This document shows, piece after piece, positions 38,837-49,998 of a DNA stretch of 64,000 nt. The number at the start of each line of letters is the position of its first letter. Position 1 is the first letter of the stretch. The position numbers and the translations under genes are program-made. Source of the DNA: Couchioplanes caeruleus. GTDB lineage: Bacteria; Actinomycetota; Actinomycetes; Mycobacteriales; Micromonosporaceae. Where the stretch lies: the NCBI RefSeq assembly GCF_003751945.1, contig NZ_RJKL01000001.1:2108001-2172000 (forward strand), read 5' to 3'. The notes under the pieces are model-generated. The model was not told the origin of the DNA. It saw nothing but the letters and a program-made list of their open reading frames with translations, and did not search any database.

Positions 38837-38927
38837 TCATGAGGGTGTGATGGGGGCCGGCCGTGCCGGCAGGGCGTGGCCGCCGCGTCCCGTGGCCGCT
38901 GCGGTCACTCAGGCCGGCCCCACGTCC

Positions 38928-39479
38928 TCACGCGGCGACGATGTTGTCGCCGTCCTTCTTGACCTTCGTCTCCGGAAGGGCCTTGCGGGCCGGTCCGCCC
39001 GTGGGCGAGCCGTCGGTGATGGAGAAGCTGCTGTTGTGGCACGGGCAGGTGATCTGTCCGCCGTCCACCTTGGTCACCGGGCAGCCCTGGTGCGTACAGA
39101 TCTTGCTGAACGCCTTGTAGGTGCCCTTCTCCGGCTGGGTGATGACGTAGTCGCCCTTGATGATGCCGCCGCCCTCGGGTACGTCGACGGCCGCCACGAG
39201 GGTCTTGCCGCCGCCGCCGGAGGAGGAGTCTCCGCTGTCGGAGCCGCCGCTGTCGGAACCGCCGCCATCCGGACCCGCGCTGCCGGCGGGAAGGGGGTTG
39301 TTGCTGAAGTCGCCGCCGTCGGCGCCGACGCCGCTCTTGGTGTCCGTGCCGCAGGCGGCGAGGAGGCACCCGGCACCGAGCGCGCCGGCGCCCGAGAGTA
39401 CGACGCGACGCGAGGCGACCATGCCGGTGGCCTCGCGAGTGCCCGTGATCTCGGCGTGGGGCCGCTGCACGTCAGTCAT
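38928..39479 (-). CDS. Rieske [2Fe-2S] protein, Tat/lipoprotein-like exported
   Basis: A 183-residue exported Rieske protein. The N-terminus has a Tat-like SRRVVLSGAGALGAG segment followed by a lipobox-like LLAACG, so it may be a Tat-exported lipoprotein. A Gly/Ser linker (about residues 55-95) precedes the Rieske domain with CTHQGC and CPCHNSSF ligand motifs, whose two cysteines outside the cluster can form the disulfide of high-potential Rieske proteins. The redox partner is unknown and no cytochrome gene is adjacent. Confidence 0.88.
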   Translation of the reverse strand: MTDVQRPHAEITGTREATGMVASRRVVLSGAGALGAGCLLAACGTDTKSGVGADGGDFSNNPLPAGSAGPDGGGSDSGGSDSGDSSSGGGGKTLVAAVDVPEGGGIIKGDYVITQPEKGTYKAFSKICTHQGCPVTKVDGGQITCPCHNSSFSITDGSPTGGPARKALPETKVKKDGDNIVAA

Positions 39480-39635
39480 CTTTCGCCAAACCCTTTCCAG
39501 AACCCCTGGACCGCGCTTACGTCACGCGGCGTTGTCTGTATGTACGCGCGCTCCGCCGGTGTGGTTCATGGGCAACGGAGAAATTATCCGCGGGGGAAGG
39601 CCTGATTTCCGGCGGCTTTGCCAACGACCGCGCGG

Positions 39636-39685
39636 CGCCCGTCCCCGTGGGCGCCGCCGCCGGCGGGCGGGAACGGGGACGGGCG
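39636..39685 (-). terminator. Hairpin after uvrA
   Basis: A 13-bp stem (39636-39648 with 39673-39685, CGCCCGTCCCCGT and its complement) encloses a GC-rich loop that can fold further. It lies about 35 nt beyond the uvrA stop codon. No T run is present. Confidence 0.5.
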
Positions 39686-39718
39686 TCGTAGCTCTGAGTT
39701 ACCTGTGCCCTTCAACCA

Positions 39719-42688
<2,970 letters not shown>

Positions 42689-42845
42689 AGCCAGCCACTC
42701 CGTTTACGTCAGTTCGATGGGCGCCGCCACCCTAACCGCGGGGTACGACATTTTTGAGCCCGCCGAGGTACAGCACCCCGCCCGGACCTCGAATTCCCGT
42801 CACCCCGGCGAGTGAACCCACCTCGAACATCCCACAGACGGACGG

Positions 42846-43886
42846 TCAGCGTCGCGGCCGTCGCCGGTCCGGCCCGGCCGCCCCGGCGAGCCGCTCGGCC
42901 CGGCGCCCGCTCTCCACGGCGACCTCACGCTGCAGTTTGCGCCAGCTTTCCAGCCGTCGCGGCACCAGCGTGCCGTCGGCCAGGGCGGACTCCACCGCGC
43001 AGCCGGGCTCGCCGTCGTGACGACAATCACCGAAGCGACAGTGCCCGGCCAGCTCCGCGACGTCCGCGAACGCCCGGTCCAGGCCCGCGGCCGTCTCCAG
43101 CAGGCCCACTCCGCGGATGCCGGGCGTGTCGATCACGGCACCGCCACCGGGAATCAAGACCATGTTCCGGTACGCGGTCGTGTGCCGTCCCTTGCCGTCC
43201 GCCCGCCGGATCTCCTGTACGCCCATCACTTCCGTGCCCGCCAGCGCATTGACGAGCGTGGACTTGCCCGCCCCGGAGCGGCCGAGCAGGGCCAGGGTGC
43301 GTCCGGGCGCCACGAGCTCGCGCAGCTCGGGCAGGCCCGCGCCGGTGCGGACGCTGGCCGGCAGCACCCGTACCCCCGGCGCCAGCTCGCCGAGCTGGCG
43401 CGCGATCGCCTGCGGATGACGCGCGGTGTCGCTCTTGGAGAGCACGATCACCGGCTGTGCGCCGGACTCCCAGGCCAGGGCCAGCAGCCGCTCGACGCGG
43501 GCGTCGTCGGGCGTCGGGTGCATCGGCTCGACCACCGCGACGGTGTCCATGTTGGCGGCCAGCACCTGGCCGGTGGAGTCCTTGTCCGCGGTACGCCGGA
43601 TCAGCGCTGTGCGCCGCGGCAGCACGATCTCGATCGTCAGCCGGCGGTCCGGCCAGCGCCGCAGCACCACCCAGTCACCGGAACAGGGCAGGCCGGCGGG
43701 GTCTGCGGCGGCGCCGATCAGCAGGCTGCCGGCGAGACTCGCGCGGTGCACGCCGTCGGCGGCGAGCACGGTGCAGACGCCGCGGTCGGCGCGCAGCACC
43801 CGGGCGGGGACGGCGTCGGCGCGGTCGAAAGGACGGTAGGCGGACGCGAGCGTCGCGTCCCAGCCCAGGGCGGGCAGGTCAGACAT
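42846..43886 (-). CDS. rsgA: RsgA, ribosome small-subunit-dependent GTPase A
   Basis: A 346-residue circularly permuted GTPase that assists 30S subunit maturation. After the N-terminal OB fold, the GTPase motifs appear in the permuted order G4 (LSKSD), G1 (GRSGAGKST), then G3 (DTPG). A zinc motif follows: CRFGDCRHDGEPGC. G4 has Ser in place of the usual Asn or Thr. The ATG at 43886 gives a normal length with the OB fold beginning at about residue 25. The 157-bp gap to uvrA holds nothing recognised. Confidence 0.94.
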   Translation of the reverse strand: MSDLPALGWDATLASAYRPFDRADAVPARVLRADRGVCTVLAADGVHRASLAGSLLIGAAADPAGLPCSGDWVVLRRWPDRRLTIEIVLPRRTALIRRTADKDSTGQVLAANMDTVAVVEPMHPTPDDARVERLLALAWESGAQPVIVLSKSDTARHPQAIARQLGELAPGVRVLPASVRTGAGLPELRELVAPGRTLALLGRSGAGKSTLVNALAGTEVMGVQEIRRADGKGRHTTAYRNMVLIPGGGAVIDTPGIRGVGLLETAAGLDRAFADVAELAGHCRFGDCRHDGEPGCAVESALADGTLVPRRLESWRKLQREVAVESGRRAERLAGAAGPDRRRPRR

Positions 43887-44095
43887 GGGAAACCCTCTGT
43901 GGTGTGGGGAGCGGCGCCGACGGATGTCAGGCGCGGGCTCCCGGGCGAAGTCGGGACGCACGAACGGAAAGCACGGTTCCCACCTCCTCCGCGGGTCTGC
44001 GACGCGTCTGCCCCGAACGGTACGGTCGCCGGCGACCGCGCCGAAAGCGAGTTTCTTCGTCGCTGTCCGCGCGGGCCACCCACTAGGTTGAGGGG

Positions 44096-44803
44096 GTGAC
44101 CATCGATCCACTTGTGCTGATGACCGATGTCGACCAGGCGACCGCCCGCCTGATCCGGACGGCCGAGGGGCTGGAGCCCGGCGCGGAGGCCGCGCCGTCG
44201 CCGCTGCCGGGTTGGACGATCGGGCACGTGCTGACCCACGTCGCCCGCAACGCCGACTCCCTGACCAACCTGTTGACCTGGGCGCGCACCGGCGTGGAGA
44301 CGCCGCAGTACGCGACGCCGACGGCGCGGGACGAGGGCATCGAGGCCGGCCGGAGCCGCCCCCTCCCGGAACAGATCGCCGACCTGCGCGAGTCCCACGA
44401 GCGGTTCGCGGACGCCGCGGCGGCCATGCCGGCGCAGGCGTGGGCGTTCCACCTGCCGTCGTGGGACCGGTCCGCGGCGTACGTGCCATGGGCCCGGCTG
44501 CGCGAGGTGGAGGTGCACCACGTCGACGTCGGCCGCGGTTACACCCCCGAGGACTGGTCGGACGCGTTCGCGCTGCGGCTGCTGCGCGAGATCGTCGGCG
44601 GAGTCACGAGCGACTCGCCGGCGCTGGTGCTGCGCCCGCACGGCCTGGAGCACCCGCTGACCATCGGCGAGGCCACCGAAACCTCCCCGGCGGTCATCGG
44701 CCCCACCCGGTCCATCGCCGCCTGGCTCGCCGGCCGCGCCGACGGCGCCGACCTGACCGTGTCCCCGGACGGCGAACTGCCGGCCGTACCGAAGTGGAAG
44801 TGA
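44096..44803 (+). CDS. Maleylpyruvate isomerase family mycothiol-dependent protein
   Basis: A 235-residue protein of the same family as the gene at 4473. The N-terminal DinB-like helical domain includes LPGWTIGHVLTHVARNADSL, with a metal-ligand histidine; further ligand positions lie in REVEVHHVDVGRGYTP. The closer resemblance is to true maleylpyruvate isomerases, because the EVHHVD histidines are kept. The GTG start is 6 nt after TAGGTT (44084-44089), so the transcript is probably leaderless. The hydrolase gene follows after 2 nt. Confidence 0.85.
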   Translation: MTIDPLVLMTDVDQATARLIRTAEGLEPGAEAAPSPLPGWTIGHVLTHVARNADSLTNLLTWARTGVETPQYATPTARDEGIEAGRSRPLPEQIADLRESHERFADAAAAMPAQAWAFHLPSWDRSAAYVPWARLREVEVHHVDVGRGYTPEDWSDAFALRLLREIVGGVTSDSPALVLRPHGLEHPLTIGEATETSPAVIGPTRSIAAWLAGRADGADLTVSPDGELPAVPKWK

Positions 44804-44805
44804 TC

Positions 44806-45456
44806 ATGGGATACACCGGAGACGTGAGCCGGGGTTCGGTCCCGGCGGTCCGCGAGCTGCACGGCCTGACCGTGACCAAGGTGTCGGTCGGTCCGATGGA
44901 CAACAACGCCTATCTGCTGCGCTGCGCCTCCGACGGCACGCAGGTGCTCATCGACGCCGCCAACGACGCGCCCACCCTGCTGAAGCTGATCGGTGACGCC
45001 GGCCTCGCGACGGTGGTGACCACCCACCGGCACTACGACCACCACGGCGCGCTCGCCGAGATCGTCCAGGCGACCGGTGCACGCTCGGTGGCCGGTGCCG
45101 ACGACGCCGAGGGGATCCCGGTCGTGACGGACACGGTCCGCGACGGTGACACCATCGCGGTCGGTGACTGCACGCTCGAGGTCATCCACGTGGTCGGCCA
45201 CACCCCGGGGTCCATCGTGCTGCTCTATCGCGAGCCGGACGGCATCGCCCACCTCTTCACGGGCGACAGCCTGTTCCCGGGAGGTGTCGGCGCCACGAGC
45301 GGTGCGGAGAACTTCAGGTCGCTCATCGGCGACGTGGAGACCAAGCTGTTCGACCGGCTTCCCGACGACACCTGGTTCTACCCCGGCCACGGCAAGGACT
45401 CGACGCTCGGCGCGGAGCGCCCTCACCTGCCCGAATGGCACGCCCGCGGCTGGTGA
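44806..45456 (+). CDS. Metallo-beta-lactamase-fold hydrolase (glyoxalase II-like)
   Basis: A 216-residue MBL-fold protein. The metal motif is THRHYDHHG (the HxHxDH form), with the later histidines in VVGHTPGSIVLL and YPGHGKDST and the aspartate in FTGDSLF. It resembles glyoxalase II and mycothiol-linked hydrolases. It starts 2 nt after a mycothiol-dependent isomerase-family gene, so a joint role in thiol-conjugate metabolism is plausible. The substrate is not known. Confidence 0.88.
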   Translation: MGYTGDVSRGSVPAVRELHGLTVTKVSVGPMDNNAYLLRCASDGTQVLIDAANDAPTLLKLIGDAGLATVVTTHRHYDHHGALAEIVQATGARSVAGADDAEGIPVVTDTVRDGDTIAVGDCTLEVIHVVGHTPGSIVLLYREPDGIAHLFTGDSLFPGGVGATSGAENFRSLIGDVETKLFDRLPDDTWFYPGHGKDSTLGAERPHLPEWHARGW

Positions 45457-45548
45457 CCAGGGCCGGTCAGCCCTGGGCGGAAACGCTCCGGGCCGGGCCC
45501 GGTCCGGACGTAGGGTCGGAGCACCCCTCGAGCCTTCCGGAGGTCCCG

Positions 45549-46178
45549 ATGGATCTGCGCCACGACCCGATGCGCTGGCAGCCGTTTCCGCCCTCCCCCG
45601 AACCCTGGCCCGGCGCCTCGCCGGGCGCAGGCGGCCCCGCCATCCCCGGCTGGCTCGAGGAGCGCCTCTTCGACCAGCGGATCGTCATGATCCGCGGTCC
45701 GCTGACCGGCCTGGCCGCCACCGGCATCGCCGCGGCGCTGCTCACCCTGGACGCGGCCGGTCCCGAGCCGGTGCATCTGCACATGGCGAGCGGCGGCGGC
45801 GAGCTGAACGCGGCCCACGCGGTCATCGACGTGATCGACGCGATGGCCGCGCCGGTGCACGCGGTGGTCACCTCGGAGGCGGGCGGCGCGGTCGTCGCGG
45901 TGCTCGCGGCCGCGCAGCGGCGGTCGGCCTACCGGCACGCCCGCTTCAAACTCGCGGAGCCCCGAGCGGCGGGAGTCACGGGTACGGCGGACGAGGTCGC
46001 CGCGGCGGCCGGGCAGCACCTGCGGGAGCTGGAGGAGGTGATCCTGCGCCTCGTGGACGTCACCGGGCAGACCCGCAGCCGGGTGGAGGACGATCTGTCG
46101 GCGGGCCGGATGCTGTCGGCGGACGAGGCGAAGGACTACGGCCTCATCGAGGAGGTAATCGCGGGCAAACCCCGCTAG
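45549..46178 (+). CDS. ClpP/crotonase-fold protein lacking the ClpP catalytic triad
   Basis: A 209-residue protein with the ClpP core fold. The scaffold is clear: LHMASGGGELNAAHAVIDVID corresponds to the ClpP InSPGG segment, and the C-terminal SADEAKDYGLIEEVI matches the ClpP end. By eye, the nucleophile region GQAASMG is SEAGGAV, so serine is replaced by glycine. The active histidine in the IMIHQP strand is alanine (KLAEP), and the aspartate region has glycine. It is therefore predicted to be inactive as a protease, like the ClpR subunits of cyanobacteria. GGAGG lies 5 nt before the ATG at 45549. Confidence 0.82.
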   Translation: MDLRHDPMRWQPFPPSPEPWPGASPGAGGPAIPGWLEERLFDQRIVMIRGPLTGLAATGIAAALLTLDAAGPEPVHLHMASGGGELNAAHAVIDVIDAMAAPVHAVVTSEAGGAVVAVLAAAQRRSAYRHARFKLAEPRAAGVTGTADEVAAAAGQHLRELEEVILRLVDVTGQTRSRVEDDLSAGRMLSADEAKDYGLIEEVIAGKPR

Positions 46179-46189
46179 CCCGGGAAACA

Positions 46190-46225
46190 CCGCGGCGCGG
46201 TTCCCCGGAGGGAACCGCGCCGCGG
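46190..46225. terminator. Bidirectional terminator between the ClpP-like and L11-like genes
   Basis: A perfect 15-bp GC-rich stem (46190-46204 with 46211-46225) with a 6-nt loop sits between two convergent stop codons. It can act on both strands. Confidence 0.8.
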
Positions 46226-46243
46226 AGAGAACAGTGACCGGAA

Positions 46244-46669
46244 TTACTCGGCGACCTTGACGCCCATCGACCGGGCCGTGCCCGCGACGACCTTGACGGC
46301 CGCGTCGAGGTCGTTCGCGTTCAGGTCGGGGAGCTTGCGCTCGGCGATCGACTTGATCTGGTCCGCGCTCAGCGTGCCCACCGTCTGGGTCAGCGGATTG
46401 GACGCGCCCGACTGGATCCCCAGAGCCTTGCGGATCAGGAAGCTCGTCGGCGGCGTCTTGTAGGTGAGCTGGTGGGAGCGGTCCTCGAAGACGCTGACGA
46501 TGACCGGGATGATCTCGCCACGGTTCTTCGCGGTCGCCTCGTCGTACTCGACCTTGACGGCACGCATGTTGGCGCCGGTGGGGCCGAGCATCTTGCCGAG
46601 GTCCACCATCGCGGCGTTACCCGCCTCAAGCGCGAGGGTCACCTCATGGGTCTTCTTCTTGGGCGGCAT
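46244..46669 (-). CDS. Divergent ribosomal protein L11 paralogue
   Basis: A 141-residue protein clearly related to L11. The MPPKKK start, VFEDRSHQL, YKTPP and the C-terminal LPDLNANDLDAA with VAGTARSMGVKV match actinobacterial L11. The N-terminal loop differs: canonical NPAPPVGPALGQ is replaced by AMVDLGKMLGPT, so the prolines that contact thiopeptides in normal L11 are missing. Genomic context also differs from rplK: there is no secE, nusG or rplA nearby. It has its own consensus promoter and an AAGGAGC ribosome binding site 9 nt before the ATG. Whether it is a second L11 or the sole copy cannot be told here. Confidence 0.85.
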   Translation of the reverse strand: MPPKKKTHEVTLALEAGNAAMVDLGKMLGPTGANMRAVKVEYDEATAKNRGEIIPVIVSVFEDRSHQLTYKTPPTSFLIRKALGIQSGASNPLTQTVGTLSADQIKSIAERKLPDLNANDLDAAVKVVAGTARSMGVKVAE

Positions 46670-46749
46670 TGCGCAAAAGCTCCTTAGTGTGTGCTGCACG
46701 GGCCAAAGTCAGGAGCTCGCCAGCATCATCAACGCACGACAACCCCGAG

Positions 46750-46779
46750 ACCTTACTACCGCGCTCGGCCACGGGTCAA
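46750..46779 (-). promoter_or_regulatory. Promoter of the L11-like gene
   Basis: On the minus strand TTGACC (46779-46774) and TAAGGT (46755-46750) are separated by 18 nt, a good housekeeping-type promoter. The 5' leader would be about 75 nt. The divergent typA gene starts about 200 bp away. The 309-bp intergenic region 46670-46978 shows nothing else convincing. Confidence 0.6.
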
Positions 46780-46978
46780 AACGCCACCGGGAGAGTAAGC
46801 GGGTGCACAGTCTCGGGTTCCACCTGCCAGTGTATCGCGGCCTCCGCGGGGTCCGCCGGCCACCTCGCCCCTTGCCGAAGTTCATCGACAAAAGGGACGT
46901 ACGGGACGGGGGTTGACACCGATCACGTACCTGAACCCCGAGGCGCCCGCGGCAACCAAGACCGGCGACAATGGGGCC

Positions 46979-48844
46979 ATGCAGACCCGCACCGACCTAC
47001 GCAACGTCGCCATCATCGCCCACGTCGACCATGGCAAAACCACCCTGGTCGACGCCATGCTGCGCCAGGGGAGCCAGTCCCACGCGCGGGGCGAGATGGC
47101 CGACCGCGTCATGGACTCCATGGACCTGGAGCGGGAAAAGGGCATCACCATTCTCGCCAAGAACACGGCGATCAGCTACCAGCCCGCCGACGGCGAGGCC
47201 GTCACCATCAACATCATCGACACCCCCGGCCACGCCGACTTCGGTGGCGAGGTCGAGCGCGGCCTCACCATGGTCGACGGTGTCGCCCTGCTCGTGGACG
47301 CTTCCGAGGGCCCGCTGCCGCAAACGCGGTTCGTGCTCCGCAAGGCGCTGCAGGCCAAGCTGCCGATCATCCTGATCATCAACAAGGTCGACCGGCCCGA
47401 CGCGCGGATCAAGGAGGTCGTCGACGAGACGTACGAGCTCTTCCTCGACCTCGACGCCGACGAGCACCAGATCGAGTTCCCGATCGTCTACGCCTGCGCC
47501 CGCGACGGCATCGCCTCGCTGACCCAGCCCAAGGACGGCACCGTCCCGGAGGACAGCACCGACCTCGAGGTGCTGTTCAGCACGATCCTCGACACCATTC
47601 CGGCCCCGACATACACCGAGGACGCGCCGCTGCAGGCGCACGTCGTCAACCTCGACGCCTCGCCGTTCCTCGGCCGTCTGGCGCTGTGCCGCGTGCACGA
47701 GGGCACCATCCGCAAGGGCCAGACCGTCGCCTGGTGCAAGACCGACGGCACGATCAGCAACGTCCGCATCTCCGAGCTGCTGATCACCGAGGGCCTGGAG
47801 CGCAAGCCCGCCGAGAGCGCCGGCCCCGGCGACATCATGGCGGTCGCCGGCATCGCCGACATCATGATCGGCGAGACCCTCGCGGACGCCGAGAACCCGA
47901 AGCCGCTGCCGCTGATCCAGGTCGACGAGCCGGCCATCTCCATGGTCATCGGCACGAACACCTCGCCGCTCGTCGGCCGGGTCAAGGGCGCCAAGGTCAC
48001 CGCCCGCATGGTCAAGGACCGGCTCGACAAGGAGCTGATCGGCAACGTCTCGCTCCGGGTGCTCCCGACCGAGCGCCCGGACGCCTGGGAGGTCCAGGGC
48101 CGCGGCGAGCTGGCCCTCGCGATCCTGGTCGAGCAGATGCGGCGGGAGTCGTACGAGCTGACCGTCGGCAAGCCGCAGGTCGTCACCAAGGAGATCGACG
48201 GCAAGGTGCACGAGCCGGTCGAGCGCCTCACCATCGACGCCCCCGACGAGTACATGGGCGCGATCACCCAGTTGCTCTCCACCCGCAAGGGCCGGATGCA
48301 GGAGCTGATCAACCACGGCACCGGCTGGCTGCGGATGGAGTGGCTGGTGCCGGCCCGCGGTCTCATCGGATTCCGTACGGAGTTCCTCACCGAGACCCGC
48401 GGCACCGGCATCATGCACCACCTGTTCGAGGACTATGAGCCGTGGTTCGGCGAGCTGCGCACCCGCCAGAACGGCTCGCTCGTCGCCGACCGGGCCGGCG
48501 TGGTCACCGCGTTCGCCATGACCAACCTGCAGGAGCGCGGCCAGCTCTTCGTCGAGCCCACCATCGAGGTGTACGAGGGCATGATCGTCGGCGAGAACAG
48601 CCGCCAGGACGACATGGACGTCAACATCACCAAGGAGAAGAAGCTCACCAACATGCGCTCGTCGACCGCCGACGAGACCGAGAAGCTGATCCCGCCGCGC
48701 AAGCTGTCGCTGGAGCAGGCCCTCGAATTCTGCCGCGAGGACGAGTGCGTCGAGGTGACGCCCGCCGCAGTGCGCATCCGCAAGGTGGTGCTCGACCAGC
48801 AGACCCGCGGCCGGGCTGCGGCCCGGCGCAAGCACCAGCAGTAG
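46979..48844 (+). CDS. typA: TypA/BipA ribosome-binding translational GTPase
   Basis: A 621-residue GTPase of the EF-G-like TypA/BipA family, involved in ribosome assembly and stress adaptation. The G motifs are AHVDHGKTTL, DTPGHADFGGEVER and NKVDRPDAR; domain III/V and the BipA-specific C-terminal domain follow (MRSSTADETEKLIPPRKLSLEQ). The ATG at 46979 is chosen over an upstream TTG because GACAAT lies 6 nt before it. It is divergent from the L11-like gene, an arrangement of interest since translational GTPases contact L11 on the ribosome. Confidence 0.95.
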   Translation: MQTRTDLRNVAIIAHVDHGKTTLVDAMLRQGSQSHARGEMADRVMDSMDLEREKGITILAKNTAISYQPADGEAVTINIIDTPGHADFGGEVERGLTMVDGVALLVDASEGPLPQTRFVLRKALQAKLPIILIINKVDRPDARIKEVVDETYELFLDLDADEHQIEFPIVYACARDGIASLTQPKDGTVPEDSTDLEVLFSTILDTIPAPTYTEDAPLQAHVVNLDASPFLGRLALCRVHEGTIRKGQTVAWCKTDGTISNVRISELLITEGLERKPAESAGPGDIMAVAGIADIMIGETLADAENPKPLPLIQVDEPAISMVIGTNTSPLVGRVKGAKVTARMVKDRLDKELIGNVSLRVLPTERPDAWEVQGRGELALAILVEQMRRESYELTVGKPQVVTKEIDGKVHEPVERLTIDAPDEYMGAITQLLSTRKGRMQELINHGTGWLRMEWLVPARGLIGFRTEFLTETRGTGIMHHLFEDYEPWFGELRTRQNGSLVADRAGVVTAFAMTNLQERGQLFVEPTIEVYEGMIVGENSRQDDMDVNITKEKKLTNMRSSTADETEKLIPPRKLSLEQALEFCREDECVEVTPAAVRIRKVVLDQQTRGRAAARRKHQQ

Positions 48845-48851
48845 AACCGAT

Positions 48852-48921
48852 CGCGGGTACGGTGCTCGGCACCGTACCCGCGCATGGAAAGGCCCCGCTG
48901 TCGTGACAGCGGGGCCTTTCC
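48852..48921. terminator. Double terminator between typA and terC
   Basis: Two hairpins lie in tandem. The first, a 14-bp stem at about 48852-48882 centred on TCG, directly follows typA. The second is a perfect 17-bp stem (48886-48902 with 48905-48921) flanked by AAAGG and CCTTTC and suits both strands. They separate the convergent typA and terC genes. Confidence 0.8.
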
Positions 48922-48928
48922 TGTCCGG

Positions 48929-49930
48929 TCAGGCGGAGGTCTTGAGCGGTTCCTTCTTCTGGTCGCGCGACGACTTCACCAGGCTGGCGACCGTGGCGAT
49001 GCCCAGAGTCCCGATGATGACCAGCAGCGAGAGCCAGATCGGAATCTCCGGCGCCCAGGGCACCCCACGGCCACCGTTGATGAACCCGAGCGAGTTGGTG
49101 TGCAGCGCCTCGAGGAACAGTTTGACCCCGATGAAGGCGAGCACGAACGCCAGCCCGATGTTGAGGTAGACCAGGCGCTCCAGCAGCCCGCCGAGCAGGA
49201 AGTAGAGCTGGCGCAGACCCATCAGGGCGAAGACGTTCGCGGTGAAGACGAGGTACGGCTCCTTGGTGATGCCGAAGATCGCCGGAATCGAGTCGAGCGC
49301 GAAGATCAGGTCGGTGGTCCCGATCGCGATCATGACGATGAGCAGCGGCGTGAAGACCCGCTTGCCGGTCTCGGAGACCGCCATCAGCTTGCCGTCACCG
49401 AAGGAGCTGGAGATCGGAAGCGCCCGCTTGGCCCAGCGGATCAGGATGTTCTCCTTGAAGTCGTCCTCGTCGTTCTCGCCACCCTTCACCAGGGTGATCG
49501 CGGTGTAGACCAGGAAGACGCCGAAGATGTAGAACACCCACGAGAACTGCTGGATCAACGCGGCGCCGGCGGCGATGAACGCACCCCGCATGAGCAACGC
49601 CAGCACGATGCCGATGAGCAGCACCTTCTGCTGGTACTGCCGCGGCACGTTGAACCGCGCCATGATGATCATGAATACAAACAGGTTGTCGACGCTCAGC
49701 GAATACTCGGTGAGCCACCCGGTGTAGAACTCCCCCGCGGCCGCTCCCCCGGAGGTGATCCACAACCCGACGCCGAACGCCAGGGCGAGGCCGACATAGA
49801 AGGCGACCCAGCCGCCGGCCTCCCGCATCGACGGCTCATGCGGGCGCCGCCCGACGATCAGCAGATCGACGGCGAGCATGACGATGAGGGCGGCGAGGGT
49901 GACCAGCCACACCCAGGTGGAGACGTTCAA
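48929..49930 (-). CDS. TerC/Alx-family integral membrane transporter
   Basis: A 333-residue TerC-family protein with about nine membrane segments. The family signatures EYSLSVDNLFVF and LIFALDSIPAIFGIT carry the conserved metal-binding aspartates. Related Alx/TerC proteins export manganese. The TTG at 49930 is chosen because GGAGG lies 6 nt upstream and the protein then begins with the first helix. A probable manganese riboswitch precedes it by 70 nt, so expression is likely induced by Mn(II). Confidence 0.92.
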   Translation of the reverse strand: MNVSTWVWLVTLAALIVMLAVDLLIVGRRPHEPSMREAGGWVAFYVGLALAFGVGLWITSGGAAAGEFYTGWLTEYSLSVDNLFVFMIIMARFNVPRQYQQKVLLIGIVLALLMRGAFIAAGAALIQQFSWVFYIFGVFLVYTAITLVKGGENDEDDFKENILIRWAKRALPISSSFGDGKLMAVSETGKRVFTPLLIVMIAIGTTDLIFALDSIPAIFGITKEPYLVFTANVFALMGLRQLYFLLGGLLERLVYLNIGLAFVLAFIGVKLFLEALHTNSLGFINGGRGVPWAPEIPIWLSLLVIIGTLGIATVASLVKSSRDQKKEPLKTSA

Positions 49931-49957
49931 CGAGGACCTCCGGCAGACACGGTTCAA

Positions 49958-49988
49958 CGCCGCATCGGAAACAGAATCCGAAGCGGCG
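49958..49988 (-). other. Hairpin in the terC leader between riboswitch and start
   Basis: CGCCGC-A-TCGGA (49958-49969) pairs with TCCGA-A-GCGGCG (49977-49988) around a 7-nt loop, giving 11 base pairs with one A-A mismatch. It lies between the riboswitch-like element and the start codon. It has no T run and may work through translation rather than termination. Confidence 0.55.
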
Positions 49989-49998
49989 AAGTGACTGT

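Noticed and set aside
45549..46178. Calling the ClpP-like gene an active ClpP subunit
   Set aside because: All three catalytic positions are replaced in an ungapped alignment by eye, and no second clpP, clpX or tig gene is adjacent.
46709..46891. A 60-residue minus-strand ORF upstream of the L11-like gene
   Set aside because: It lies over the promoter region and has no domain, no clear ribosome binding site and Arg-rich composition. The -35 and -10 boxes of the L11-like gene fall inside it.
46913..46978. An upstream TTG start for typA that would add 22 residues
   Set aside because: The extension is not part of the TypA fold, which starts at TRTDLRNVAIIAHVDHGK, and a GACAAT box 6 nt before the ATG at 46979 favours the shorter start.
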